A stretch of 64,000 bases of DNA from Candidatus Saccharimonadota bacterium (GCA_017533605.1 JAFWKF010000004.1:111452-175451), one strand, 5' to 3'. Numbered from the stretch's first letter, positions 40,722 to 51,900 are shown. Notes: generated by a model not told the origin, from the sequence alone. Translations and numbers: made by a program.

Positions 40722-41216
40722 ATGAAAAAATATCTTCTTATAGCGACTGTTTTCTTGGCCGGTCTTATTAGTTTGCCCGCATTTGCTATTTCCGATGTTC
40801 AAAAATCCTCCATTACCGATAATTGCTCCACTATTAAAGAAAATCTTGAAAAAATCCAAAAATCCGATGCTCGCGCCAGAGTTTATTTAGGTAGCTACTA
40901 CGAAGTAATTCTCACTAAGTTTATTACACCCCTAAATGTTCGTTTAGTAGAAAACAACCTCTCTACCGCCGATTTAGTAGAGAATCAAAACGAATTTGCC
41001 GATGCTAAAAGCGTTTTTACTAATGACTATATTAGCTACCAGCAGCATCTTGAAGATCTTGTTACTATTGACTGCAAATCTGAGCCCGAGGCCTTTTACG
41101 ACAAACTCATCAAAGTCCGCCAAAAACGTAAAATCATGGAACAAGATGTTCTTAAACTCCGCACCCTCATTTCCCAGCATATTAAATTAGTTGATGGTAT
41201 TAAAGGAAAACTCTAA
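40722..41216 (+). CDS. Small secreted helical protein
   Basis: 164 residues with a signal peptide (MKKYLLIATVFLAGLISLPAFA). The mature part is predicted to be mostly helical (KENLEKIQKSDARARVYL, KLIKVRQKRKIMEQDVLKL) with two cysteines that could form one disulfide. I do not recognise the family. It has a leaderless promoter (TGATATAAT, 6 nt, ATG) 18 nt after lepA. Its stop overlaps the next start by one base (TAATG), so the two proteins are made together. Confidence 0.75.
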   Translation: MKKYLLIATVFLAGLISLPAFAISDVQKSSITDNCSTIKENLEKIQKSDARARVYLGSYYEVILTKFITPLNVRLVENNLSTADLVENQNEFADAKSVFTNDYISYQQHLEDLVTIDCKSEPEAFYDKLIKVRQKRKIMEQDVLKLRTLISQHIKLVDGIKGKL

Positions 41217-41575
41217 TGGAAGAAGTAGATCGTCCAGAGAAAAAACCAAGTGGCGCCCGCAACCTAGTCGTGTTAGGTATTTTGGCATCTGTGATTGCTA
41301 TTTTGACTACCAGTATTTCACTCATGATTTATCATAATTCCGGCGATATTTATCTAGACCGTTCTCGTCCCGGCTTTTTGCCAGACGAAGAAGAAATTGA
41401 AGAAGGCGGTGACAAAGAAGAAGAATATCTTTTTGAAAAAACCGGTAAACTAGAAATCAAAGATATTGAAGAATATTTAGAAAAACTAAATAGCGAAGTT
41501 AAAGCCATTGATTCCTATGAAAAACCTTTTAGCGCGGACGTTTTATCCGACGAACACCTAGGAATCTCTGATTAA
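41216..41575 (+). CDS. Small single-pass membrane protein with acidic tail
   Basis: 119 residues. A short basic N-terminus (EKKPSGARN), one membrane helix (about 18-40, LVVLGILASVIAILTTSISL) and an acidic extracytoplasmic part (PDEEEIEEGGDKEEEYL) ending in a helical segment. It starts at the TAATG overlap with the preceding secreted protein gene, suggesting that the two act together at the envelope. No known family. Confidence 0.72.
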   Translation: MEEVDRPEKKPSGARNLVVLGILASVIAILTTSISLMIYHNSGDIYLDRSRPGFLPDEEEIEEGGDKEEEYLFEKTGKLEIKDIEEYLEKLNSEVKAIDSYEKPFSADVLSDEHLGISD

Positions 41576-41611
41576 CTTGATTTTTTAACCAGAAGGATTT
41601 ATATTTAAAGT

Positions 41612-42724
41612 ATGAAAAATAGTAAAGTCAGTACCAAAACCAAAGTTATCTGGGCCTTTGCTTTTGTCATTTTTGGCCTCGGCGCAATATTCGCTATTTG
41701 CGACCTTAACCACACTGTTAGTGAAATCTCTAGTTTATCTATTTCCAAAACACCCGAAGCAATTTTGGCTAGTAGCAATGTTACCGATGGCGGCAATGTT
41801 ACATTGCCCATCGCCTACTACGACCAAAAATCAGATGAATGTGTAGATTTATACAACGCAGATTTAAGTTCTGCGCTTTATTCGCGCCAGTTTGAGTGGT
41901 CCAGTTGTGGCTATTATAATAAAGCTTTGGAGCCAGGTATCGTTGATTATTATCTTAGCGAAGATTATTTACCAGTAGCAAAAGGTGGGGAATTAACCTC
42001 CAACCGCGGTTTAACCGATTTAACTCGTTGGTTTAGTAATGTCGCCGGCAAAAGCCAAAGTTATACCGGCAATATTTCAATTAGCTACGTTGGTACGGAG
42101 TTTTCTTATGAAAATGACAATTTCTATCCACTAGACGATATTACGTTTAGTGCTGGCGACAGAGTTAATACCGATGGCCACAATCATCTATTTACCATGA
42201 GTTTTGCCGTACCGTTTACGCTTCTAAAAAGTGGTGAAGAAAGTTTTGAAATCACTGCTGATGACGATACTTTTGTGTATGTCGGGAATGAACTTGCCAT
42301 TGATATGGGCGGCATCCACGATGCCGAAACCGGTAAATTATTAATTAGCGAATCCGGCGAAGTCTATACCGCCATTGGCGACCAAGAGTTTGCCTATTCC
42401 GGTGCTGATGTCAGTAGTAATAGTTCCATTATTCGCATCTTCCACGCCGACCGCGACTCAAGCGATTCTGTTTTCAAAATTAAATTCAAAAACATGAGTC
42501 TAAACATTATTGAATCTCAACTTGCCGGTGCCGACAACGTCCAGATCGCTTACGACCCTACCGATCCTACCTATGTTGGTCCGCTTGGAAAAACTACCGT
42601 GACTAAACCAGACACCACCAGGGAATACATCGTCATCGCTACGATTGAAGTTGTGATGCTAGTAGTATTCGCAATCTTCGCTACCTTCTTTGCCCGCTCT
42701 ATTATAAAACATCGCGAAAACTAA
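41612..42724 (+). CDS. Fibro-slime domain surface protein
   Basis: 370 residues with a membrane helix at each end (about 12-32 and 342-363). Residues about 120-310 contain the fibro-slime/PA14-like domain: FTMSFAVPFTLLKSGEESF, EITADDDTFVYVGNELAIDMGGIHD, with the characteristic DDD-x-F/W-V-Y-x-N and D-x-GG-x-H motifs that bind calcium or sugar in PA14-type domains. The domain lies outside the cell. It may bind glycans or take part in adhesion. TATATT lies 6 nt before the ATG, so it is probably leaderless. Its stop directly precedes the convergent tsaB stop. Confidence 0.85.
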   Translation: MKNSKVSTKTKVIWAFAFVIFGLGAIFAICDLNHTVSEISSLSISKTPEAILASSNVTDGGNVTLPIAYYDQKSDECVDLYNADLSSALYSRQFEWSSCGYYNKALEPGIVDYYLSEDYLPVAKGGELTSNRGLTDLTRWFSNVAGKSQSYTGNISISYVGTEFSYENDNFYPLDDITFSAGDRVNTDGHNHLFTMSFAVPFTLLKSGEESFEITADDDTFVYVGNELAIDMGGIHDAETGKLLISESGEVYTAIGDQEFAYSGADVSSNSSIIRIFHADRDSSDSVFKIKFKNMSLNIIESQLAGADNVQIAYDPTDPTYVGPLGKTTVTKPDTTREYIVIATIEVVMLVVFAIFATFFARSIIKHREN

Positions 42725-43057
42725 TTATTTACGTGGTTTTGTAATATTTGCTCCGCGCCCATAATCTGGCAAGATAATTTTGTGTTTTTTTCCATTGTGG
42801 TCGTATAGTGGGATGTTTAATTCGTGCGCCAAAGTATTTACTACACTTGCACCAATGCGAAGTCCCGTAAAAGAACCCGGGCCAGACATATAAGTTATTT
42901 CTGTAATATCTTTAAAATCCCCACCATTTTCCTGTAATTTTTCGTGCATATATTCTAGCAATTTTTCTGCTAAATCGTTAGCAAACGTATAACGATATTC
43001 TTTGCCATCAATTTTTAAAATAGTTTCGGGCGACGATGTGTCAAGATATATTTTCAT
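42725..43057 (-). CDS. tsaB: tRNA t6A synthesis protein TsaB, minimal form
   Basis: TsaB works with TsaD and TsaE to make threonylcarbamoyl-adenosine at tRNA position 37. It has 110 residues with the start MKIYLDTSSPETILKI and the signature GPGSFTGLRIGASVVNTLA, which are the TsaD-dimer face of the N-terminal lobe. The second lobe (about 100 further residues in most bacteria) is missing, as far as I can tell without a remnant downstream. Its start overlaps the tsaE end by 17 bp. Confidence 0.88.
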   Translation of the reverse strand: MKIYLDTSSPETILKIDGKEYRYTFANDLAEKLLEYMHEKLQENGGDFKDITEITYMSGPGSFTGLRIGASVVNTLAHELNIPLYDHNGKKHKIILPDYGRGANITKPRK

Positions 43058-43466
43058 AATTTACCTCCCGCGTGTCATCGTCATTATAATTAATTGTAAT
43101 CTTAATATGATTTTCTGGCAAAATATCTTGTACCGATTCGCTCCATTCCAGCACGATGATATTTTTAGGATTAGCGATTTTTTCTTCCAAATCTTCACTC
43201 ATCAGCCCGGGTTCATTCAGCCGATAAAAATCATAATGCACTAAACTCCCACCTGGTCTAGCATAAGTTTTAGAAATCGTAAAACTCGGGCTAGTCACGG
43301 CTTCTTTTACGCCAAGCCCTTCGGCCAGTCCGCGCACAAATGTAGTTTTACCAGCCCCCACATCGCCCACTAACTCTATCACTATAGCCTCATTCTCTCG
43401 TGGTTTTAATGTGTCAGCAAAATCCCGCCCACATTTTATCATTTCTTGCTCTGAGCTGATATTCAT
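43041..43466 (-). CDS. tsaE: tRNA t6A synthesis ATPase TsaE
   Basis: Small ATPase of the t6A system. P-loop ELVGDVGAGKTTFVRGLAEGL, SPSFTISKTY, and VHYDFYRLN are typical. The start at 43466 gives 141 residues. It is chosen because the minus-strand TATAAT (43473-43478) ends 6 nt before it; upstream in-frame codons would lie inside murC on the other strand. It is expressed with tsaB and divergent from the murC-like gene. Confidence 0.93.
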   Translation of the reverse strand: MNISSEQEMIKCGRDFADTLKPRENEAIVIELVGDVGAGKTTFVRGLAEGLGVKEAVTSPSFTISKTYARPGGSLVHYDFYRLNEPGLMSEDLEEKIANPKNIIVLEWSESVQDILPENHIKITINYNDDDTREVNYENIS

Positions 43467-43480
43467 TGTATAATTATACC
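43467..43480. promoter_or_regulatory. 14-bp divergent promoter between tsaE and the murC-like gene
   Basis: The two ATGs face away from each other across only 14 bp (GTATAATTATACCA region). TATAAT for the right gene is 43469-43474 and TATAAT for the left gene is 43473-43478; they share two bases. Each ends exactly 6 nt from its ATG, so both mRNAs must be leaderless, and RNA polymerase cannot open both promoters at once. Confidence 0.85.
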
Positions 43481-44689
43481 ATGAATATCTATATTTCTGG
43501 AATCTCTGGTACTGGCATGGGGCCACTCGCCCTCATGGCTAAATCAGCAGGTTTTAACGTTTTTGGCTCCGATTTAAAAAAGGGTGCTATTCTTGGCGAA
43601 CTAGAAAACGCCGGCATAGAAGTTAAAATTGGCCCACAAAACGGCGAATTCTTTAAACAAAAATTGCAAGACGGCATTGATTGGTTCGTTTACACATCCG
43701 CTCTTCCAGAAACTCACCCCGAACTAATGCTCGCTAAAGAAAACAACATCAAATCCACCAAACGCGATGATTTCACTGCCTTTTTAGTTGATGAACTAGG
43801 CCTAAAAATGGTCGCCGTAGCCGGCACCCACGGCAAAACTACCACTACTGCCATGATTATTTGGGCCGCTCTCAAAATGAGATTGCCAGTTTCTTATATC
43901 GTAGGCACCACTTTAGGTTTCGCCCCCAGCGGTGCTTATAAAAAAGGTGACGAATATTTTATTTATGAAGCTGACGAATATGATCGCAACTTCCTTAAAT
44001 TTCATCCATGGCTTGCCGTTATTCCATCGGTTTCCTATGACCACCCAGATATTTATAAAACCGAAGCAGAATATGTCGCAGCTTTTGAGCAATTTGAATC
44101 TCAAAGTAACAAAGTCATCAAAACCGGCCTCGCCAGCAACCGATTCAGCCTCGCTGGAGAAGTACGGCGTGAAGACGCTGGTCTCGCCGCCGCCGCAATT
44201 TGCGAGATGGATCTCGCCGCCGGGGAACCAGAAATTATTAGTGTTCTAAATGAGTTCCCAGGCGTAGGCAGAAGGTTTGAAAAAATCCGTGATGGTCTGT
44301 ATTCTGATTATGCTCACCATCCAGAAGAAATCGCCGCAACTTTAGGCATCGCAAGGGAAGAATGTAAGCGCTTAAACAAAAAAGGCGTAATTGCGATTTA
44401 CGAACCTCACCAAAACTCGCGTCAGCACGAAGTACGCTCTGGCTATAAATCTGCCTTTAATGCTGCCGACAAAGTTTTCTGGCTTCCTACTTACCTCACC
44501 CGCGAAGATGAAAATCTTACTATCCTCACGCCAGACGATTTTATTAAAGATTTAGAAAACATCTCTGCGAAACCCGCCGAGCTAGGCGACAAACTAAAAC
44601 AAACCATCAAAAAGTACTGCGACGAGAATTATTTAGTACTTCTTATGACCGCCGGCCCTGCCGACAGCTGGCTACGTAAAAACTTTTAG
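43481..44689 (+). CDS. murC: MurC/Mpl-type muramyl ligase
   Basis: Adds L-alanine to UDP-MurNAc in the cytoplasm (MurC) or a peptide in recycling (Mpl). The N-terminal Rossmann part is MNIYISGISGTGMGPLA with FGSD; the ATP loop is VAVAGTHGKTTTTAM (113-124); the central domain has YEADEYDRNFLKFHP; the C-terminal domain has YSDYAHHPEEIAATL and EPHQNSR. At 402 residues it is shorter than most MurC proteins (about 460). MurC is the more likely choice because no recycling genes are near. It is leaderless (TATAAT, 6 nt, ATG). Confidence 0.88.
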   Translation: MNIYISGISGTGMGPLALMAKSAGFNVFGSDLKKGAILGELENAGIEVKIGPQNGEFFKQKLQDGIDWFVYTSALPETHPELMLAKENNIKSTKRDDFTAFLVDELGLKMVAVAGTHGKTTTTAMIIWAALKMRLPVSYIVGTTLGFAPSGAYKKGDEYFIYEADEYDRNFLKFHPWLAVIPSVSYDHPDIYKTEAEYVAAFEQFESQSNKVIKTGLASNRFSLAGEVRREDAGLAAAAICEMDLAAGEPEIISVLNEFPGVGRRFEKIRDGLYSDYAHHPEEIAATLGIAREECKRLNKKGVIAIYEPHQNSRQHEVRSGYKSAFNAADKVFWLPTYLTREDENLTILTPDDFIKDLENISAKPAELGDKLKQTIKKYCDENYLVLLMTAGPADSWLRKNF

Positions 44690-47600
44690 AATCTTTGTGA
44701 TACTTCTTGCAACATTGTAATATCTAAGCTTAATTCTTTGGTCTCATCATCTGCTCTGCTACCGCCCCATAAATAAAGCGTTGGATCAAAGTTGATGATT
44801 TCGGATGGAATCATCGAATTAGCGCCCGTTGCCGAGCCATAAGTACGGTTTGCTGTTAAGCTGTTCGCAATCACAGCACCATTAATAACTAGCTGATTAG
44901 AATTCCTTATGTCATTAATATTATCCGAATTACAAGTTTTTACATTTTCGTCAGCCACTAACAAAGCGTCAATTCTTTTTACGCCGCAGTCAATCACAAT
45001 ATTCTTTGCGTAAATCACGAGCTTTGGCATATCTTCTAGTTTAGTATAACCAGTCGCTACATCATAGATTAAATCATGACTAATAGTAATAGTTTTGTCA
45101 GAATGCACTACTTGTATAGTGCCAAACGTGACAAATCCGCCGTTCGCTTCATTAGAAACAGTCAAATCATCAGCGCTGTAATAATAATATTTATTGGTAT
45201 CCTCTATTTTATATCTATCATCATTTAGGATAGTAAGTGTTTCGTCGTAATAATTTGGTTTGCTATCAACAACGAATTTATTCTTAATGGATTCTTTGTC
45301 CTTGTTGGCACTACTAGAAGCAGTAGATGCGCCAAGAGCACCTACGGCCCCGCCACTACAATCAGCATTAGCGAAGGTCAGAGTACTGCGGTGACACATT
45401 GAAGTCTTAAACTCAATATTCCCGCCCACGCCAGTATGACTAGCAACAACTGCGTTATTACCAGGTCCATCGTCTGGATGATAACTCGGCCAAAGATTAT
45501 CGCCAATCAATTCACTATAACCTAGGGCTGCTCCACTGGTCAGTCCTTTAACTGTACCGCCAGAAATCACGCCTAGCTCACCCCACGAGCCAAAGACATA
45601 ATTATTGTCATTTCCAGTGTGAATGCTATAATTTGTCAGTCCTGCAAGATTATTTTTGACACTAGTACTAGTGGTAATTTTATCGCTTGAATAAATATTG
45701 CCGCCCCAAATCTGAATAGAAGGTTTCTTTGAAATCGGATAACACTTAGAGGCAGAAATATTCCATTTTTTATCTCCTTCTTTGTCTAAGTTTGTGTCAG
45801 CTCCGCTTGTAGATGGATAATTTGCAACCGCCACACAAATCGTTGAACCAGCTTTTAAATCTTGGGCGTAAAAATTGGCTTTCAGCTCATTGTGCTCTCT
45901 CTCCAAATCATTTTTAGAATCCCAAGCATCCTTAAAACCACACTGCGTTTGGTTATTTGGTAAACCATAATAACTACAAAGGTCCGCATCTCTTCCATTT
46001 GGGTTTGACCATCCGCTATTACCAGCTCTTTGGTCTGGGGCGCTCGGATAATAGACAATCAGTTTTATAACTGGGTTAGGAACTTTTGTAGCATAAGGTT
46101 CGTCCGGGCTAGTTTCTGTATTCGTCTTTTTGATAATATCTATATCGAAATAAACTGTGCTTTCCTCTCCAGCGGGAATTGAAGCGTCTTCAGGATTAGT
46201 TATTTCTGAACTAGTTGTATAATTATAAGGCACACGAGCATAAGCTGTGCTGCTTTTATCTTTAGTTTTTACAGTCCCTAGATTTCCATCATTATTAGTA
46301 AATACTACTTGACCTGGTGTTGTTAAGACGGTGGCATTTAAGTTTGTAATAGCTCGCTCATCAGTACTCATACCAGCATCGCTTCCTAAAACGGTATAAT
46401 CATTTTGTTCAGACTTTCTAGTAGTATCACCTGGTGTCGCAATGTGATTTTTTATCAGAATAACGCTAGAATCACTAAACTTATTATCTTTTACGCGTTG
46501 TACACTGAATGCATTATTCCAATTCTTCAATTTAGAGCTTTTATAATTGTTAAACATGGTTCCAAGCGTGGACGTACTATTTGTCCCACTGGTGGGGTAA
46601 ATAGAGCCCACCGTTTCTCCGTCTCTTTCCTCAATTCGCATTTTTTGCGGTTTTAGATTATAAGTGTATTGCAAAATCGGATTATAAGTTGCACGATAAA
46701 CTAGTTTATCGCCAGGTTTTGCATAAACCAATGTCCTAAAAGTATTGTATTTTGAAACGCTAGTATTCTTTACCTCCATCTTGATAAATGCACTACTTTC
46801 GCTATCGCCGTTATTATCTGAACTTGGGTCATCTGGTTCAGGAGGATCATCCGGTTGAGCATTGCCTAAGGCAGACACGCAGACTTCAGTAATGATATCG
46901 GTTTTATTTGCAGTATTGTTAGAATCGAATCTAAGTTGTTCGCACACCACCATACCAGGGTAAAGTTTAAGTTGAGCACTTTGGGAAACATTTTTTTCTG
47001 ACTCATTAAAAGTTCCATGTTTGACATCGCTATTATTTGCTATTGCTCTATCACCAGTAGTTAAATTTGAAGTACGCGATACATTAAATGTTGAAGAACC
47101 AGTATCGCCATTGCGCTTCATTGCGTGCGTAAACGTCACCAAACAACCGTTAACACAATCTTTGATAGTAACAGTTATAGACTTATCGCTTTTTCGGTAT
47201 TCCATTTTACTATTTGCATCTCCAGAAACATTAGACTTGCCTTCGAACGAGGCGGATTTAACTTTAGCGCAAGCCGAAACTTGTTTATAGCTGTCTACGC
47301 TATTATCTGGTCTAAACTCTAAATAATAACAGTAGCTTTTACCAGGCGAAAGCTTTTGGGCTTGTCCTGCGTTTTTTGCCCCAATAATATAAACATTATC
47401 TGCGTACTGGTCCGAACTTAATTCTTTACTGGTTGTATATCCAGACCAGGAAATGTCACCATCGTCTATTTTAGTACCAGTCCTATATTTTGTTTTCCCA
47501 GTGCCAGCCTGTGTCCTTAACTTAATCCAAAAATACGCGTTACACCCTTCGTCAGAACAACTTAATTCAATTGATGCGCTTTTATTATTACTCGAACCAC

Positions 47601-48858
47601 TAATCCAACCAGTTTGATCGTTGCCATCTCCAGAAGAATCACCATAGTTTTTAGTTTTAGCTACATAAGCTTGGGCTTCAAAAGTAGGTTCATAAACTGC
47701 ACAGACTGTGCCGCTTTCGCTGACACTATTTACAGAATAGTCGGCACTCGTAGCTAATTGGCTAGCGTAGCTCTTACAACCATCTTTACTGTTGGAACTT
47801 GCACTATACCAACCTCTAAAAATATATCCATCGAATGTCGGTCTAGTTAGTTTTAAACTTCCACCAGGTTTAATTATTTTTGGTGCATTAGAAATTTGGT
47901 TGCCGTCGTTTAGAAAAACTTTATTAGTTGTAACAGCATAAGCATTTATTTTTACGCTACTTTGATAGTTTAATTCAATGAAGGCATCAGAAGATGCACG
48001 GTTTATTCCTGGCGCACCACAGTTGTTTCCTCCGCCGTCACATCTATTAATAGTTATTATATTTCCACTTAAAGAATCTTTAACTGCATAGTTTGAAGTA
48101 ATGCCATAAGAAGACGTGGTCAAAGCGCCAGTGTGTAGTGATACTGTCACATAATTCTCCTCCAAATCAGATGCATTGCCATATATCATTTTAGATATTT
48201 GTTTAGTTGATCCGCCTTCCATAGTCCCGTACATAGATGAGTTAATTGGGCAACCAGTTTGCTGCGCGCAAAACCCAATCACTTTGTTGTAGTCATTTGT
48301 GTTGTTTTTACCATTCAGGACTGTTCTATAGTCAACTGCGGTCCAAGTCGTATCTTCATATTGATCCCATATTATTCTAGTAGTAGTTTTGAATTTTAAA
48401 CTAGTTGCACCTTTTATTTTATCTGCATCTAGTTTTGATTCATCAACTTTAATCCTAAGACCACCACGATAATAACCGGCTCCTGGCCAATAAGCCTGAT
48501 ATGTGGACACGCAATCATTTGTTGTGTCGATATTAATATTTACGTTTTCAGCGTCCGTAGTTGAGTTATATATGTATTCTTTGTACGTTTCCGCCTCTGT
48601 AGTTTTTCCGGGCGTGTAAATTGGCCAGTATCTCGTTACACCGTTACTGCCAAGAGCTTTATCAATTGTTTGATATGTCGTGCCGCCATCTTTACTGACT
48701 TTGATACATGTTTTCACCCGAAAGGTTGCATTCGTCTCAACGGCAAAAACATTTATTTTAGATAATTCCATATTCAAAAATACAAAAGAAACCAACCCAC
48801 ATACTATATATATGCCAAATCTTGTTCGTTTTCTTAGACCTCCAGCATATTTTTGCAT
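44686..48858 (-). CDS. Giant surface protein A (paralogue of the divergent 48948-52595 gene)
   Basis: 1390 residues. An N-terminal hydrophobic segment (about 15-35) after RKRTR is a signal or anchor. The N-terminal domain shares TW-x-AVDYRT, CAQQTGCPINSSMYGTMEG-like and RCDGGGNNCG segments with the divergent gene. An InlB-like repeat (GGSLKLTRPTFDGYIFRGWYS) follows at about 330-355, then modules with the pattern C-x2-G-C-x-(V/A)-x-F/W. The last 330 residues (SIQIWGGNIYSSDKI to INFDPTLYLWGGS) are the best conserved part. Likely a cell-surface adhesin or structural protein. The promoter is leaderless (TAATAT, 6 nt, ATG). Confidence 0.85.
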   Translation of the reverse strand: MQKYAGGLRKRTRFGIYIVCGLVSFVFLNMELSKINVFAVETNATFRVKTCIKVSKDGGTTYQTIDKALGSNGVTRYWPIYTPGKTTEAETYKEYIYNSTTDAENVNINIDTTNDCVSTYQAYWPGAGYYRGGLRIKVDESKLDADKIKGATSLKFKTTTRIIWDQYEDTTWTAVDYRTVLNGKNNTNDYNKVIGFCAQQTGCPINSSMYGTMEGGSTKQISKMIYGNASDLEENYVTVSLHTGALTTSSYGITSNYAVKDSLSGNIITINRCDGGGNNCGAPGINRASSDAFIELNYQSSVKINAYAVTTNKVFLNDGNQISNAPKIIKPGGSLKLTRPTFDGYIFRGWYSASSNSKDGCKSYASQLATSADYSVNSVSESGTVCAVYEPTFEAQAYVAKTKNYGDSSGDGNDQTGWISGSSNNKSASIELSCSDEGCNAYFWIKLRTQAGTGKTKYRTGTKIDDGDISWSGYTTSKELSSDQYADNVYIIGAKNAGQAQKLSPGKSYCYYLEFRPDNSVDSYKQVSACAKVKSASFEGKSNVSGDANSKMEYRKSDKSITVTIKDCVNGCLVTFTHAMKRNGDTGSSTFNVSRTSNLTTGDRAIANNSDVKHGTFNESEKNVSQSAQLKLYPGMVVCEQLRFDSNNTANKTDIITEVCVSALGNAQPDDPPEPDDPSSDNNGDSESSAFIKMEVKNTSVSKYNTFRTLVYAKPGDKLVYRATYNPILQYTYNLKPQKMRIEERDGETVGSIYPTSGTNSTSTLGTMFNNYKSSKLKNWNNAFSVQRVKDNKFSDSSVILIKNHIATPGDTTRKSEQNDYTVLGSDAGMSTDERAITNLNATVLTTPGQVVFTNNDGNLGTVKTKDKSSTAYARVPYNYTTSSEITNPEDASIPAGEESTVYFDIDIIKKTNTETSPDEPYATKVPNPVIKLIVYYPSAPDQRAGNSGWSNPNGRDADLCSYYGLPNNQTQCGFKDAWDSKNDLEREHNELKANFYAQDLKAGSTICVAVANYPSTSGADTNLDKEGDKKWNISASKCYPISKKPSIQIWGGNIYSSDKITTSTSVKNNLAGLTNYSIHTGNDNNYVFGSWGELGVISGGTVKGLTSGAALGYSELIGDNLWPSYHPDDGPGNNAVVASHTGVGGNIEFKTSMCHRSTLTFANADCSGGAVGALGASTASSSANKDKESIKNKFVVDSKPNYYDETLTILNDDRYKIEDTNKYYYYSADDLTVSNEANGGFVTFGTIQVVHSDKTITISHDLIYDVATGYTKLEDMPKLVIYAKNIVIDCGVKRIDALLVADENVKTCNSDNINDIRNSNQLVINGAVIANSLTANRTYGSATGANSMIPSEIINFDPTLYLWGGSRADDETKELSLDITMLQEVSQRF

Positions 48859-48947
48859 ACTATAATATTATCATAACCATAATAAAAAATCTAGAAATAA
48901 GCATTACTTTTATTGGTTTTTTGCTCTGCCTGTGTTAATATAAATAT

Positions 48948-51900
48948 ATGCATAAGCATGTTGAAATGCTAAAATCTCAAAAACAAATGAGAGCATGGTT
49001 AGCATGTGGTGTTTTTGTTTCAGTTTTTTTTATTTGTTTTAGCTACCTTTCTCCTAAAACCTACGCAGATGATGAAATCGCCCTTACGGCCAATAGCTAC
49101 TACAGCACGAAAACATGCGTCCAGGTTAAAAAAGACAATGGTAGTTATGGCTCTATAAATGATATTTTAGGTAGCGATGGTATAAAAAAAAATTGGCCTA
49201 ATAATACTAGTATCACAAGTAACGATTACGCAAGTATTGATAAAACTAATGATTGTATTGTTACGAAAAAAGAATATGACAGCACAAATTACCTAGGTCA
49301 CTATACAGTTGAAATTTTTGAGCCAGTACTAACAAAACTTGGCGGCGCTAAAGAACTGACATTTAAATTCACTTCTGAAATAGTCTGGAATCCTAATCAG
49401 GGAATTACTTGGTCGGCAGTAGACTATAGGACTATTTATAATAATGGTAGCGACAATCGAAATAGTAATAAATATAACGAAGTAGTTGGTTTTTGTGAAA
49501 ACGCCGGTAATTGCCCAATCAACACCTCCATGGATGGCACCATGGAAACTGAAGAAAAAGTTAAAAAAATTGGCAATATTCAATATGGTAGAATTTTCCA
49601 AGCTGGATCAAAAGAAATAACTGTGTCAACCCATACTAATAGCGGCATTCAAAACCCATGGTTCGGGGTAACGAGTAACTATGCAGTTAATAATAGCTTT
49701 AAAGACAACGATACGGTTTATATATTACGATGCGATGGAGAAGGCGCGGACTGCGGTGTGGCTGGTCGCGAAAGAGCTTCTGCAGACGCGGTGATTAATG
49801 TGCTGTATCGTAGCTATATAAGGAATGAATTTTCCGGCCGTGCTCGCGTTCAAGAAGGCACTGGTTCATACGATTCAACTACAAATAAATCCAGTTCCGG
49901 GTATATCTTAGGAAAAAATGGTAGCGCAAATACTATCACTGTTAATTGTTCTAACACGGACGGCTGTAAAGCCAAGTTCTATTTCGACCTTAAAGCCGAA
50001 AAAGGTTCTGGCTCTGTGCCTTGGCAAATTCAAAAACGTAGTGCCACTAAAGACGCCACCAATTCTAATGGCGAAGCTATTTATAGTTGGTCTAATGTAA
50101 GTGGAAGCAAGTACAGTGGCCCCTCTACACCCAGTAGCAGCGGCACAAATGTGGTAGATTTCGAAAGCGCCTTAAATCCAGGCCAAACGGTTTGCTATAG
50201 AATAGTTTATTCTCAATTCACTGATGAATTTGCCACGGACAATGAAAAAGCAAGAACAGTAACTGCCTGTGCAAAATCAAATTCCGTAACTTTTTCTGGA
50301 TATTCAAAAGTCATTTCCGGTAGCCAATCTGCAAGCACCGGCTGGAAAAACACCGGCAAAACTTCCAACACTGCCGAAAACACCGCCTGGTTGCAACTTA
50401 GTGGCTGTGATGACGGTTGTAGTGTAACTTGGCAACATGGCATTAAATCAGATCAAGGCCTAAGCTCTTCTACTACGAACTATAAAGTAACCACCAGGGG
50501 CAAGAGCGAAGGCGTCTTTCCTACTACTTCGCCACCTGAACACTCCGCGACTCTCTATACCGGCCAAATCTTGTGTCGCGGCCTCGAAATTGATAGCAAG
50601 TATTCATATAGCTCATCAGATGGTAGTGTTAGCGTAAGCACATCTTCCACCCGCGCCTGCGTCTATGCTATGGGCACAGCTGGCTCTACTATAGATATCA
50701 AAGCTAAAAAGAGCAGCTCCACTAGTTGGGTAGACGCTCCGGACGGCAATCCGATTTGGGCCAAACCTACAGATGTTATTGACTTAAAAGGCGAATACAC
50801 GCCTAAGTATCAACGCGCTTATAATCGTACTCAGCCTTACACTGTAAAAATTGAGGGAACCGGGACCAGTACAATTTCCGTCAGTAATGACCCAAATGAC
50901 AAAAAAACAATTCAACAAATGTTTGATAGCAAAGTCAGTCCAGGCTGGAATAATGCATTTTCCATTAAACTAAGTGGCAATCAAACTGCCTTTGACCAAG
51001 CCGAAAAAACTAACACTATCGGCAAAGCTGATAAGTATTCACTACAAAAAACCTACACTATTAGTTCTAGTGATACTGGCAAATCTATCACCGCCTCTGC
51101 ACTCACCAACAATACAGATTCCACAAAAACCACACCAAAGCAAATCAACTTCACCTATTCTCCCGAAAGCCCAGGCGAAAGTATTGGAAAAAACCTTGTT
51201 GCCACTGTTAACCGTGATAGTATTTCCGACAATGCCTATATCAAAGTTCCTTACAACTTTATCAATACCACTAGTATTATAACCAGTGGCGAAAATATTG
51301 TTTATGCTGGGGAGTCAAAGGGCTTTAGATTTACAATTAACACTAATCCTCGCCAAAACAACACCACAGATGGCAAGTACGCTACCATTGTTAAGAATGC
51401 AAAATGGAAACTAGAGTTTTTCTATAATGGCGGCTCCATTTCATCCACCGAAAAAACCGGCACTCTCAACTCTAACAGCAAAGCCGAAGGTGTCAGTGCC
51501 GATAAAACCATCTCCATAAATATTCCAGATGTTATAGCTGGTACAGAAGTCTGCGTCCGTTCTGCGGTTTATCCTAAAGATAGCTTTAATGATACTAATC
51601 TCAAAACCAACGCCTACGATTCTGGTGACGCTAATTCCTGGGCCTATTCAGAACGCGTCTGCTTCATTGTCGCCAAAAGACCTTCTCTTCAAATTTGGGG
51701 TGGTAATGTTTACTCACGTGGGAGAATCGCTACCGGCACAAGTATCAAAAACAACCTTGCCGGCATCACGGATTATGATATAAGTACTAAAAACAATGAC
51801 AACTACGTCTTTGGTTCATGGGGAGAACTTGGCATAATCGCCAGCGACAGAGTAACGGGCCTCGCTAGTGGCGCCGCCACTGGTCTTCCTCTCGGCAACC

